DNA from: Ancylomarina sp. DW003
GTDB lineage: Bacteria > Bacteroidota > Bacteroidia > Bacteroidales > Marinifilaceae
DNA: 64,000 nt
NCBI RefSeq assembly: GCF_029029505.1
Contig: NZ_JAKJSD010000002.1
Coordinates: 186,001-250,000, forward strand
Direction: 5' to 3'
Part shown: piece by piece, positions 45,401 to 54,379 of the stretch
Layout of the letters: each line of letters opens with the position of its first letter
Numbering within the stretch: position 1 is the stretch's first letter
Translations under genes and position numbers: made by a program
The notes under the pieces: model-generated
The model's database searches: none
Told to the model about the DNA's origin: nothing
What the model saw: the letters and a program-made list of their open reading frames with translations, nothing else

Positions 45401-45581
45401 GTCTGCATTTTTTGTCCTAATCAATAGTTCTCCATTTCTTATAATTTTCACTAGTCTCCTTGGCCTACCAAAAAAATAGGAAGACTGATTGGCTTGTTCT
45501 GGATCTTGGTTCCATTAGCAACTATCCTTCATCATTTTATATCATCGCATATCGACTTCAAATCAACTGTTGGTCAGTATA

Positions 45582-45606
45582 AAAAAAGCTCCCCGAAGGA
45601 AGCCTT
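45582..45606 (-). terminator. tnaA terminator
   Basis: On the minus strand GCTTCC-TTCG-GGGAGC, a hairpin capped by a stable UUCG loop, is followed by seven T, about 30 bases after the tnaA stop codon. Coordinates are approximate within a few bases. Confidence 0.8.
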
Positions 45607-45637
45607 ATTACTCTTATGAAATATTGATTTTGTAAGA

Positions 45638-47014
45638 TTAGATTTTCTCTAACTCGACAGTGAAGTGGCGCATTATTGGTGCCTCATCAACAATCTTTAA
45701 CCCATTATTAATCTCAAGTCTGCGATCATATACATTTTTGAAGGCAGCTGCAATTACATCCATATGATTGTTCGTATAAGTTCTTCTTGGAATAGCTAAA
45801 CGCAACAACTCCAGATCCGGGTAACGGTTTTCTCTTGTTTCAGGATCTCTATCCGCAAGGATAGCTCCAATCTCAACTCCACGGATACCTGCTTCTAAAT
45901 ACAACTCACAACCTAATGTTTGAGCTTGAAACTCTTCTTTAGGGATATGACTTAAAATTTTCTTAGCATCAACAAAGATAGCGTGCCCTCCAATTGGCTT
46001 CTGGAACGGAATGCCGTACTCTTCAAGTTTAGAACCTAAGTACTCAACTTGTTTGATACGAGTCTCCAGATAATCAAATTCAGTCCCCTCATCAAGACCT
46101 TGTGCCAAAGCATTCATATCACGACCAGACATACCACCGTAAGTCACATATCCTTCGAACATGATATTGTAAGTAGATGCTTGTTTCCAAAGATCTTTGC
46201 TCTTCATTCCAATGAAACCTCCCATGTTTACAATAGCATCTTTCTTAGAACTCATTGTAGCCATATCAGCATACGAGTACATCTCTTTTACAATCTCTTT
46301 GATTGTTTTATCCTGATACCCTTCTTCACGAAGTTTAATGAAATATGCATTCTCAGCAAAACGAGCCGAATCGTAACATACAGGAACACCATACTTATCG
46401 GCCAGAGCTCTAACACCTTTCATATTTTTCATTGAAACAGGCTGACCTCCTGAAGTATTACAAGTAACAGTAACAATAATCATAGGAATCTGCTCCTTTG
46501 GATAAGAAGAAAGAACTGATTCTAATTTTACAAGGTCTAAGTTACCTTTAAATGGGTGATCGATTTGAGTATCGAAAGCCTCATCAATTGTTACATCAAC
46601 AGCCTTAGCTTTTCTGAACTCGATATGACCTTTAGTTGTATCGAAGTGAGAATTACCTGGAACAACATCACCATCTTTTACCAATACAGAGAATAATACG
46701 TTCTCAGCTGCACGCCCCTGATGAGTTGGTAAAAAATGATCGAACCCTAAGATATTCTTAAGCGCATCTTTCATTTTGTAGTACGAACGAGCACCTGCAT
46801 AAGACTCATCACCTAACATCATCTCAGACCACTGCTTATCACTCATAGCACCAGTTCCTGAGTCTGTTAGTAAATCAATAAAAACCTGATCACTCTTAAG
46901 ATTAAAAAGGTTGTAATTAGCAGTCTTAAGCCACTCTTCTCTTTCTTCACGAGTACTTCTTTTGATGGTTTCTACCATCTTAATTTTAAACGATTCTGCG
47001 AATGGAATTTCCAT
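45638..47014 (-). CDS. tnaA: Tryptophanase
   Basis: 458 residues of the beta-eliminating lyase family, converting tryptophan to indole, pyruvate and ammonia. PLP Lys257 lies in TMSSKKDAIVNMGG; THQGRAAEN and NTSGGQPVSM are family motifs. The related tyrosine phenol-lyase has Arg in the VRSMERG motif that binds the phenol hydroxyl; this protein reads IRGVEIG with Ile there, as tryptophanases do, so tryptophan is the likely substrate. Its mRNA has a long leader with a short ORF (47236-47316) and a promoter at 47340-47347. No tryptophan permease gene is adjacent. Confidence 0.9.
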   Translation of the reverse strand: MEIPFAESFKIKMVETIKRSTREEREEWLKTANYNLFNLKSDQVFIDLLTDSGTGAMSDKQWSEMMLGDESYAGARSYYKMKDALKNILGFDHFLPTHQGRAAENVLFSVLVKDGDVVPGNSHFDTTKGHIEFRKAKAVDVTIDEAFDTQIDHPFKGNLDLVKLESVLSSYPKEQIPMIIVTVTCNTSGGQPVSMKNMKGVRALADKYGVPVCYDSARFAENAYFIKLREEGYQDKTIKEIVKEMYSYADMATMSSKKDAIVNMGGFIGMKSKDLWKQASTYNIMFEGYVTYGGMSGRDMNALAQGLDEGTEFDYLETRIKQVEYLGSKLEEYGIPFQKPIGGHAIFVDAKKILSHIPKEEFQAQTLGCELYLEAGIRGVEIGAILADRDPETRENRYPDLELLRLAIPRRTYTNNHMDVIAAAFKNVYDRRLEINNGLKIVDEAPIMRHFTVELEKI

Positions 47015-47235
47015 GATTATATTCTTTAGATTTTAAAATATTATATGATTAATCTTCTCATTATAAAACGAGAAGCACTGAAATATGGTTTGCAATTAGA
47101 AGTGCCTAAATAACAAATATCAAAAAAAGTAGATGTACAAGCACACAATTACAGTTTTCCTGTAAATAGTTCTAATAATTGTAATAAAGGGACAGCTTAA
47201 AAAGCTATGGTGAGGACAATAGGTGTCTCCAACGA

Positions 47236-47316
47236 CTAATAATGGTATCCGTCGCGGTTCTTAATGTTTAAGAAATTGTTTAGTGTAGGTTTCGAAAGTC
47301 GATTATGCATTTTCAT
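47236..47316 (-). CDS. Candidate leader peptide of tryptophanase
   Basis: A 26-residue ORF, MKMHNRLSKPTLNNFLNIKN followed by RDGYHY, ending in TAG about 220 bases before tnaA. A Met at 47334 (32 residues) is too close to the -7 box to be on the mRNA with a normal leader, so the shorter start is given. E. coli TnaC, a 24-residue Trp-sensing leader, occupies the same position, but this peptide has no Trp and no visible homology to TnaC. It may be a leader that stalls on another signal, or a chance ORF. No terminator is obvious between it and tnaA. Confidence 0.35.
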   Translation of the reverse strand: MKMHNRLSKPTLNNFLNIKNRDGYHY

Positions 47317-47339
47317 AGTCTCAATTTTTACCATTGCCT

Positions 47340-47347
47340 CAAAAATA
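47340..47347 (-). promoter_or_regulatory. Possible -7 box of the tnaA leader
   Basis: TATTTTTG on the minus strand, fitting TAnnTTTG. The -33 region is a T/A run without TTG. It would give a leader of about 320 bases. Confidence 0.4.
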
Positions 47348-47550
47348 AGATTTTTAAAATTCTAAAAAAAGAGCTCGCTCTATTTTTCGCAATCGATTGT
47401 AGTTATTTATAATCGCTTTTTCCTTTTTTTAATAAAATTTATTCTCATTTTTGTTCTTCGTGTAACTCAAAACCAGATCTTGCTTATTTCTATCCAAGGC
47501 ACAAGTTATCACTTACAACTAATACTAAACTCAACGACAAAATTATTAAG

Positions 47551-49272
47551 ATGAATCGCAACCTTTTCCTCTTATTTCTACTCATTCAATCGAACCTTTT
47601 ATTTTCTATCGAAAGTAAGGCTGAATCAGTCAACTACCAAGTTAAAGATTCCTTGCTTTTTAATATTGAAGCATTAGCTAGTGCAAATACAAACCCTCAA
47701 GAACCTGTACGAACAATTGAAAGGGATACGGTGCACATTAGCTCCATGCGATTCCCTAACTCGACATACAAAATTGCCCATGCACCAGGTTCATTGGGAC
47801 ACTATTTCAGTTTTTCAATAAATACTGTAAAATTCCAAGATCCTTTAAAACATATTAAGAACATTAATTTCAAATACCTACTAGGAGAACTTGAAGTTGA
47901 GGTAAAAGAAAAAGAAGACAAATCGGTTGATAAGGCAGTGAGTACATTACTCGACTATGTGAAGAACGATAGTATTCGAAATATGGTAAACTACCTAAAG
48001 GATTATATCGACAAACGCCAAACTGAGGATGCCTTAAGAAAGCTTGCTAAAAAAGTGGCGTTTGAAAACGAAAAGATTCAGCAAGATACTAGCCTTTCAA
48101 TTAACGAGAAGTTCGAATTAGAAGATGATGCAAAAAAATACTCAGAATTATACAATTATGTAGAAGGAGATAATGTTCACCAATGGATCAGAGAAATTAG
48201 TCGGGATTCAGTTTCCTTTGCTATAAGAAATGGCATGAATGATTCTCTTGCCTTTTGGATTAACAATGGAAAAAACGATTTTAAACGCTTTTGGTTGAAA
48301 AAAAGCAAGCGCGATTCTATTGGTGTTTGGGTACAAAATACAAAAGGTAAAAGTATTCGCATTTTATACGATGACGATGTTTATCAGGAATCAGTTAAAA
48401 ACCAAAAACGTAGGGGTGCTAAAGTCAAGCTAGAGGAAAAGATGTCTCCAGATGCATTTAAGTTGGCCAGCTTAAAAAAATACAGACGTTATGTGGATAT
48501 TTGGAAATTAGGAACCCTTATAAAATTAGATTTCAACCAAGGTCATGTGAGTAAAGACTGGGCCGAAGGGGGTGAAAGTTCTATCTCTGCCCTCTCAGGA
48601 ATTAAATCTTTTGCCAAATACAAAAAAAATAAAACCAGCTGGGAAACGACACTTGATATGGAATATGGCCTTCTAAAATCAGGAGAAAATGATTTCCGAA
48701 AAAATCAAGACAAACTGGATTTCAATACCAAGTTTGGACATTTAGCATTTAAGAAATGGTATTATACGTCCATGTTCAACTTGAAGACTCAGTTTGTAAG
48801 AGGCTATAACTATTCATCTGATGGCAGTAGAAAACTCATTTCGAACTTCTTTGCACCAGCCTATATTATCGGATCTATTGGTTTGGACTATAAACCTAAA
48901 AAAGATTTCTCGATTCTACTTTCGCCATTCACGGCTAAGTATACCATCGTAAGCGATACGGCTAATATTGATCAAACTGCTTTTGGTATCGAATCAGATA
49001 AGAAGATAAAGAAAGAGGTTGGTGCCTATGCCAAACTTCTGCACAAGTGGAAAATCACAAAAGATATTAGTATGGAAAATAAGCTTGAGTTTTATTCCAG
49101 TTATTCCAATACACCTAAAAATATTGACGTGGATTGGCAGTTTATCTTGAATTTACCCGTCAACCAGTACTTAACAACAACAATTTCTACCTACCTTATA
49201 TCCGACGACGATACAGGATCTAAAGTCCAATTTAAGGAGAATATAGCAATTGGTGCTAGATATCAATTTTAA
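47551..49272 (+). CDS. DUF3078-type outer-membrane protein
   Basis: 573 residues with a signal peptide (MNRNLFLLFLLIQSNLLFS). The first half is helical and charged, with coiled-coil-like stretches (KEKEDKSVDKAVSTLLDYVKN). The second half, from RRYVDIWKLGTLIKLDFNQGHVSKDWAEGG, is a DUF3078-like beta-barrel domain, and the C-terminus IAIGARYQF ends in Phe as outer-membrane barrels do. The function of DUF3078 is not known. The N-terminal extension is longer than in simple DUF3078 proteins. Confidence 0.75.
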   Translation: MNRNLFLLFLLIQSNLLFSIESKAESVNYQVKDSLLFNIEALASANTNPQEPVRTIERDTVHISSMRFPNSTYKIAHAPGSLGHYFSFSINTVKFQDPLKHIKNINFKYLLGELEVEVKEKEDKSVDKAVSTLLDYVKNDSIRNMVNYLKDYIDKRQTEDALRKLAKKVAFENEKIQQDTSLSINEKFELEDDAKKYSELYNYVEGDNVHQWIREISRDSVSFAIRNGMNDSLAFWINNGKNDFKRFWLKKSKRDSIGVWVQNTKGKSIRILYDDDVYQESVKNQKRRGAKVKLEEKMSPDAFKLASLKKYRRYVDIWKLGTLIKLDFNQGHVSKDWAEGGESSISALSGIKSFAKYKKNKTSWETTLDMEYGLLKSGENDFRKNQDKLDFNTKFGHLAFKKWYYTSMFNLKTQFVRGYNYSSDGSRKLISNFFAPAYIIGSIGLDYKPKKDFSILLSPFTAKYTIVSDTANIDQTAFGIESDKKIKKEVGAYAKLLHKWKITKDISMENKLEFYSSYSNTPKNIDVDWQFILNLPVNQYLTTTISTYLISDDDTGSKVQFKENIAIGARYQF

Positions 49273-49345
49273 TAAAACAGAGTTCCATCACAGAACTCGC
49301 CCAAGATTATAAATACATAGAATTAGAAACTAATAAGTTCAAGTT

Positions 49346-49813
49346 ATGAGTATGATTTACGATGTTTCAGGAGTAGGAACAATTGAGATTGACACCTTAA
49401 TTGTCGACTCAAATGGAACCATCTCTATTAAAGGAGAAATTGTTCCTGGTGTTATCGAGAAAATTCACCAGTTGCAAGCACACGGTGTTAATGTAGTAAT
49501 GGTATCAGCTGATCAACGAGGTACTGCTAACGACCTGGCTCGTGTTAGTGGCATGACCTACTACGAAGCAAGCAATGCTCGCGAAAAAGAGGATATCCTT
49601 CTTTCACTTGGAAGTAGAAATGTAGCTTCCATTGGTAATGCCCGAACCGATATTGGACTATTTGTTCAATCAAAAATATCGATTGCTACACTTCAGGCAG
49701 AAGGCATTCACAAAGATATTATCGATCATGTCGATGTTATTATGCCATCGATTATTGATGCCTTGGATTTCTTTTTAGATTCCGACACCTTTATCGCTAC
49801 AATGAAACGTTAA
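49346..49813 (+). CDS. Small HAD-superfamily protein (soluble P-type-ATPase-like)
   Basis: 155 residues resembling the phosphorylation domain of P-type ATPases as a free protein: IDTLIVDSNGTISIKGEIVPGV with Asp as likely nucleophile, VVMVSADQRGTANDLA and ASIGNARTDIGLF as the metal-binding loop. The +2 Asp of standard HAD phosphatases is replaced by Asn. In P-type ATPases this region forms an aspartyl phosphate. Substrate unknown. Confidence 0.75.
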   Translation: MSMIYDVSGVGTIEIDTLIVDSNGTISIKGEIVPGVIEKIHQLQAHGVNVVMVSADQRGTANDLARVSGMTYYEASNAREKEDILLSLGSRNVASIGNARTDIGLFVQSKISIATLQAEGIHKDIIDHVDVIMPSIIDALDFFLDSDTFIATMKR

Positions 49814-49819
49814 GATTTT

Positions 49820-49847
49820 AAAGACATCCGATTGGATGTCTTTTTTT
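49820..49847 (+). terminator. Terminator of the HAD gene
   Basis: AAAGACATCC-GATT-GGATGTCTTT followed by four more T. Confidence 0.85.
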
Positions 49848-49890
49848 GCATCAATGAGCTAAAGACAACACACCCTTTCGTTTTTTCACT

Positions 49891-49929
49891 ATCCCTTTAA
49901 GAGGAGATGTCCGAAGGGCAGAAGGGGTT
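49891..49929. repeat. Palindromic intergenic element
   Basis: CCCTTT...AAGGGG flanks an inner TGTCC-GAAG-GGCA hairpin. I recognise this as similar to short palindromic intergenic sequences that recur in Bacteroidota genomes, but one copy in this window cannot prove that it is dispersed. Confidence 0.4.
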
Positions 49930-50005
49930 ATTTACATCCTATTAATAAAAACAATATCTATCCCGATATTCGTAAAATTCATTTATGCTCATTCACTTAT
50001 AATTG

Positions 50006-50013
50006 TATCTTTG
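50006..50013 (+). promoter_or_regulatory. purB -7 box
   Basis: TATCTTTG, 40 bases before the ATG, fits TAnnTTTG. A -33 TTG at normal spacing is not seen. Confidence 0.55.
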
Positions 50014-50052
50014 CAAAACTAAATAATCATTTTACAACTTAATATTTATAGA

Positions 50053-51390
50053 ATGCACAGTTTAACAGCTATTTCGCCTATAGATGGACGTTACCGTAAT
50101 AAGGTTGACGTATTGGGAGAGTATTTTTCGGAGTATGCACTTATCAGATACCGCGTATTGGTAGAGGTAGAATATTTCATTTCGCTTTGCGAGCACCCAG
50201 TTCCTCAGTTAGCCGATTTTGATAAAAACAATTTCGATGAACTACGCAGTTTATATCTTGACTTTACTGTTGAAGATGCACAGAAAGTTAAAGACATTGA
50301 GGCTGTAACCAATCACGATGTAAAGGCAGTTGAATACTTCATTAAAGAGAAATTCGACGCTCTAAACCTACAACAATATAAAGAATTCATCCACTTCGGA
50401 TTGACTTCTCAAGATATTAACAACACAGCAACGCCTTATTCTTTAAGAGATGCGGTACACGATGTGTATTACCCGGTTTTGGAAGAATTAATTGCTAAGC
50501 TTGAGTCTTTGGCTAAAGACTGGGATGATATTGCTCTTCTTGCTCGTACTCACGGTCAGCCAGCTTCTCCAACTCGTTTGGGTAAAGAGGTGATGGTTTA
50601 CGTTTACCGTTTAAGAACTCAACTTAACCTATTAAAGTCGGTTCCTTGTTCTGCTAAGTTTGGTGGTGCTACTGGTAACTTCAATGCTCACCATGTAGCT
50701 TACCCACAAATCGACTGGAAAGCTTTCGGTAATAAATTTGTAAACGAGTCGTTAAAGCTTGAGCGTGAAGAATACACAACTCAGATTTCGAATTACGATA
50801 ATATGGGTGCGATCTTCGATAATTTCAAGCGCATCAACACGATCTTGATTGATATGAACCGTGATTTCTGGCAATATGTGTCAATGAATTACTTCAAGCA
50901 AAAAATTAAGAAAGGTGAAGTTGGATCTTCGGCTATGCCTCATAAAGTGAACCCTATCGACTTCGAAAACTCAGAAGGTAACCTTGGTTTAGCTAACGCA
51001 ACTTATGAGCATTTATCAGCAAAACTACCTATCTCTCGTTTACAGCGTGATCTTACTGACTCTACTGTATTGAGAAATATTGGTGTTCCTTTTGCTCACT
51101 CAATCATTGCATTTAAATCGACATTGAAAGGTTTAGATAAATTGATTATCTCAACTGATGCTTTCGAATCAGATTTAGAAGATAACTGGGCAGTTGTAGC
51201 TGAAGCCATTCAGACAATTTTACGTAGAGAAGCTTATCCAAATCCATATGAGGCATTGAAAGCTTTAACTCGTACAAACACAACCGTAACTCAGAATAGT
51301 ATTGCTGAGTTTATCGATACGCTTGAGATTTCGGACAGCCTTAAAGCTGAGTTGAAAACTATTACTCCTAGCAATTATACCGGAGTTTAA
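50053..51390 (+). CDS. purB: Adenylosuccinate lyase
   Basis: 445 residues, all-helical fumarase/aspartase superfamily. It removes fumarate from SAICAR and from adenylosuccinate, so it acts twice in purine synthesis. The signature GSSAMPHKVNPIDFEN, the mobile loop of the active site, is perfectly conserved; LLARTHGQPASPTRLGKE is the other key motif. Monocistronic with its own promoter and terminator; purL, the fourth pathway gene, lies 38 kb upstream. Confidence 0.97.
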   Translation: MHSLTAISPIDGRYRNKVDVLGEYFSEYALIRYRVLVEVEYFISLCEHPVPQLADFDKNNFDELRSLYLDFTVEDAQKVKDIEAVTNHDVKAVEYFIKEKFDALNLQQYKEFIHFGLTSQDINNTATPYSLRDAVHDVYYPVLEELIAKLESLAKDWDDIALLARTHGQPASPTRLGKEVMVYVYRLRTQLNLLKSVPCSAKFGGATGNFNAHHVAYPQIDWKAFGNKFVNESLKLEREEYTTQISNYDNMGAIFDNFKRINTILIDMNRDFWQYVSMNYFKQKIKKGEVGSSAMPHKVNPIDFENSEGNLGLANATYEHLSAKLPISRLQRDLTDSTVLRNIGVPFAHSIIAFKSTLKGLDKLIISTDAFESDLEDNWAVVAEAIQTILRREAYPNPYEALKALTRTNTTVTQNSIAEFIDTLEISDSLKAELKTITPSNYTGV

Positions 51391-51410
51391 TCTCAACACA
51401 TTTTTATTGA

Positions 51411-51443
51411 AAGGCCGCAGGATTCTAAATCTTGCGGTCTTTT
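51411..51443 (+). terminator. purB terminator
   Basis: A fully paired 14-bp stem AAGGCCGCAGGATT/AATCTTGCGGTCTT (G.T pairs included) with a tight loop and a T run. Confidence 0.8.
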
Positions 51444-51599
51444 ACATTAAAACTATCACTTTCTCTAACTGCACCTAAATATTGTTAAATCTTTGCGAAT
51501 AGCTGGTAAGAATCGTATTTTTACCAGCTATTTTGTTTTACTTCATATTCTCAAAACAAGCTAAAACCGATACATACTAGAAATAATTTAAACGATTAA

Positions 51600-53423
51600 A
51601 TGAAAGATTTCATTCAGATATTAAAGCGATTCCTTCCTCCTTACAAGAGTGATTTAATCATGAGTTTTGTGTATAACTTGCTTGCAGCTGTTTTTGGCGT
51701 ATTCTCTTTTGCTATGATGCAACCTGTTTTAGAGATTTTATTCAATATTGCAGAGCCAGCAGAAAAACTTGTACCATGGGAATTCACATTAGAGTCAGTC
51801 AAAACTAATTTTTACTATTACACTTCACAAGTAAAGTTAGAATATGGTGATGATTCGGCTCTTATTTTTGTTGGTATTTTTCTAATAATAGCCGTATTCC
51901 TAAAAGTTGGTTTTACCTATTTGGGCTCATATCACACCGTAGGTTTAAGAAATGGTGTGGTTCGGGATATGAGAAATCTAATTTATGATAAAATTGTAAA
52001 CCTGCCAATCCCTTTCTTTACTGAAGAAAAAAAAGGTGATATTATTGCTCGCTCAACAGGTGATGTTCAGGAAGTAGAAAACTCTGTAATGAACTCATTG
52101 GATATGTTCATTAAAAATCCAGTAATAATCATTGTATCTCTATCGGCAATGATCATCATGAGTCCTCAGTTAACACTTTTCTCTTTCATTCTGCTACCTA
52201 TAGCTGGTTTTATTATTGGTCGCATTGGTCGTAGCTTAAAGAAAACATCTCGTTTGGGTCAAAATAAAATGGGTGATCTTTTGTCTACCATCGAGGAAAC
52301 ATTATCAGGTCTAAGAATCATTAAGGCTTTTACGGCTGAAGAAAAAGTTCAAGATAAATTTGAAGCTGAAAATAATGATTACAGAAGAATAATGAACAGC
52401 TTGATGAGAAGAAGAGTTCTTGCTCATCCTGTTAGTGAATTTCTAGGAACAATAGTTATAGTCATTGTTCTATGGTATGGAGGTAAACTAATATTAAATG
52501 GAGAAGGTAATTTGAATGGCGCAAGCTTTATGGTATACCTAGTCTTATTTTATTCGATCATAAATCCTGCAAAAGCTTTCTCTAAAGCATTCTTTAGCAT
52601 TCAAAAAGGATTGGCTGCTATGGAACGTATCGACCAGATACTAGATGCTGAGTCAACAATCGTTGATAAAGAAAGTGCAAAGTCGGTTGATACATTCGAA
52701 AAGTCGATTGAATACAGAAACGTTGCTTTCTCATACAATGGCGAGAAGCAAGTTCTTAAAAATATTAACCTTGAAATTCCAAAAGGGAAAACTGTTGCTT
52801 TGGTTGGTCAATCGGGGTCCGGCAAAACAACTTTTGTTGATCTATTACCTCGTTTTTACGATGTGATTGAAGGTGGTATTTTTGTTGATGGTGAGGATAT
52901 TCGTGATTGCAAGATTACTGATATGCGTAACCTAATGGGTAATGTGAACCAAGAGTCAATCTTATTCAATGACACCATTTTCAATAATATTGCTTTTGGT
53001 GTTGAGAATGCTACACTAGAAGAGGTTGAAGCGGCAGCAAAAATTGCCAATGCTCACGACTTTATCACAGCAACTGAGGATGGCTACCATACCAATATTG
53101 GTGACCGTGGAGGTAAGCTTTCCGGTGGTCAACGTCAGCGTTTGAGTATTGCCCGTGCTGTCCTTAAGAATCCTCCAATTATGATTCTTGATGAAGCTAC
53201 TTCTGCCCTTGATACAGAATCAGAACGTTTAGTTCAGGATGCTTTGGATAAGCTAATGCAAAACAGAACTTCAGTTGTAATTGCTCACCGTTTATCAACG
53301 GTTAAGAATGCTGATTTAATCTGTGTTTTCCACGAAGGTGAGATTGTTGAACGTGGTCAGCATGATGAGCTGATTAAATTGAACGGTACTTATAAGAAGC
53401 TTAATGATATGCAGATGTTATAA
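51600..53423 (+). CDS. MsbA-like ABC exporter (fused permease and ATPase)
   Basis: 607 residues. Six membrane helices in the first about 330 residues, then an ABC ATPase: Walker A GQSGSGKT, signature LSGGQRQRLSIARAVL, Walker B IMILDEATSALD, switch IAHRLSTVKNA. This is the homodimeric type that flips lipid A core or drugs. Bacteroidota MsbA candidates have this form, but the identity of the transported lipid cannot be decided. It is flanked by terminators. Confidence 0.9.
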   Translation: MKDFIQILKRFLPPYKSDLIMSFVYNLLAAVFGVFSFAMMQPVLEILFNIAEPAEKLVPWEFTLESVKTNFYYYTSQVKLEYGDDSALIFVGIFLIIAVFLKVGFTYLGSYHTVGLRNGVVRDMRNLIYDKIVNLPIPFFTEEKKGDIIARSTGDVQEVENSVMNSLDMFIKNPVIIIVSLSAMIIMSPQLTLFSFILLPIAGFIIGRIGRSLKKTSRLGQNKMGDLLSTIEETLSGLRIIKAFTAEEKVQDKFEAENNDYRRIMNSLMRRRVLAHPVSEFLGTIVIVIVLWYGGKLILNGEGNLNGASFMVYLVLFYSIINPAKAFSKAFFSIQKGLAAMERIDQILDAESTIVDKESAKSVDTFEKSIEYRNVAFSYNGEKQVLKNINLEIPKGKTVALVGQSGSGKTTFVDLLPRFYDVIEGGIFVDGEDIRDCKITDMRNLMGNVNQESILFNDTIFNNIAFGVENATLEEVEAAAKIANAHDFITATEDGYHTNIGDRGGKLSGGQRQRLSIARAVLKNPPIMILDEATSALDTESERLVQDALDKLMQNRTSVVIAHRLSTVKNADLICVFHEGEIVERGQHDELIKLNGTYKKLNDMQML

Positions 53424-53477
53424 TTTAAGATTATCAATTGATGATTTTAGATTAAAATATTAATACATATTATAAGG

Positions 53478-53508
53478 AAAGATGATTCTTAATTGGGTCA
53501 TCTTTTTT
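53478..53508 (+). terminator. Terminator of the MsbA-like gene
   Basis: AAAGATGA and TCATCTTT form a stem across a 12-base loop, followed by a T run. Confidence 0.7.
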
Positions 53509-53590
53509 TATTGGAAATTTTCACATGACTTCCCTTTGGCTTCATTCAGGGATCAAGATGAAGAGAAATAGAATTCTTGTTTGGGGCGGA

Positions 53591-53700
53591 CTTTGTCAGT
53601 CTGCCGTGAGGCGTGATACTTTTATCACCACAAAGAGCAAACAAGGATCAGACTGACTTGATTCTTTTGTCTACTTTTCTCATCTAAGGAGAAAAGTAGA
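53591..53700. repeat. Nested palindromic intergenic element
   Basis: Three inverted repeats lie close together: GTCAGTCTG/CAGACTGAC (53595-53603 and 53649-53657), the enclosed GTGAT-ACTTTT-ATCAC (53613-53628), and CTACTTTTCTC/GAGAAAAGTAG (53671-53681 and 53689-53699). Together they would fold into a compact RNA or DNA structure. It lies in the longest unexplained part of the 53424-53862 interval. Confidence 0.55.
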
Positions 53701-53808
53701 AGCCTAGCGGCTTGAGCGAAAAGAAAACCTAAACTAAACCACCTCCCCCTTAAAAATGAGAAGAAATCAATTTACACCTTAGAACTCGTAAAAAAAAACT
53801 CAAGCAAA

Positions 53809-53841
53809 AAAAAGATGATCCCATGTTGGATCATCTTTTTC
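53809..53841 (-). terminator. Terminator of the E2-E1-flavodoxin operon
   Basis: A 13-bp stem AAAAAGATGATCC/GGATCATCTTTTT around a six-base loop, with A and T runs on either side; probably bidirectional. Confidence 0.85.
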
Positions 53842-53862
53842 TGTCGAGAGTATATAGAAAGT

Positions 53863-54372
53863 TTAAAATTCTTTCTTCAATTGCTCAACCCAAGCCTTAA
53901 TTCGCTCATCAGTTAAAGCAGCCTGATTTTCAATATCCAAAGCTAAGCCCAAAAATTGTCCATCGCGCAAAGCGGCAGAACGCTCGTAAGTGTAACCCTC
54001 AGGGCTAGTAAATCCAATTAACTTAGCTCCTCTATCTTCCAAAGCAATAGCTAATAAGCCAATGGCATCAACAAAATTTTCAGGATAACCTACCTGATCG
54101 CCTAGCCCGAAAAGAGCAACTTTTTTGCCTTTAAGTTTCATATCATCGATAGCTGGCATAAACTCATCCCAGTAGTTTGGCAATTCCCCATCGAACCAAG
54201 TTGGTACACCTAGCACCATATTTTTGTATGACAAGAAAGAATCCTCATCAATCTCTTCAACATTTACCATTTCCACATCATAATCCTTACCGAAGGCTTT
54301 CTTTACCTTCTCAGCATTCTTAGAAGTTTTAATGGTATTGAAACTATATATTAATCCAATTTTAGTCATCAT
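53863..54372 (-). CDS. Flavodoxin-fold protein
   Basis: 169 residues, long-chain flavodoxin pattern: VLGVPTWFDGELPNYWDEF and VALFGLGDQVGYPENFVDA are the two loops that flank the FMN ring. The usual phosphate-binding loop T/SxTGxT is replaced by YSFNTIKTSK, with no Gly in the key place, so FMN phosphate binding may be altered. The gene lies 7 bp after the E1 stop codon, in the same operon. It could accept electrons from other donors, as flavodoxins replace ferredoxin under low iron. The start may be M1 or M2. Confidence 0.85.
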   Translation of the reverse strand: MMTKIGLIYSFNTIKTSKNAEKVKKAFGKDYDVEMVNVEEIDEDSFLSYKNMVLGVPTWFDGELPNYWDEFMPAIDDMKLKGKKVALFGLGDQVGYPENFVDAIGLLAIALEDRGAKLIGFTSPEGYTYERSAALRDGQFLGLALDIENQAALTDERIKAWVEQLKKEF

Positions 54373-54379
54373 CTTAATT

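Noticed and set aside
45638-47014. Tyrosine phenol-lyase
   Set aside because: The Arg that binds the phenol hydroxyl is replaced by Ile in the IRGVEIG motif, the tryptophanase state.
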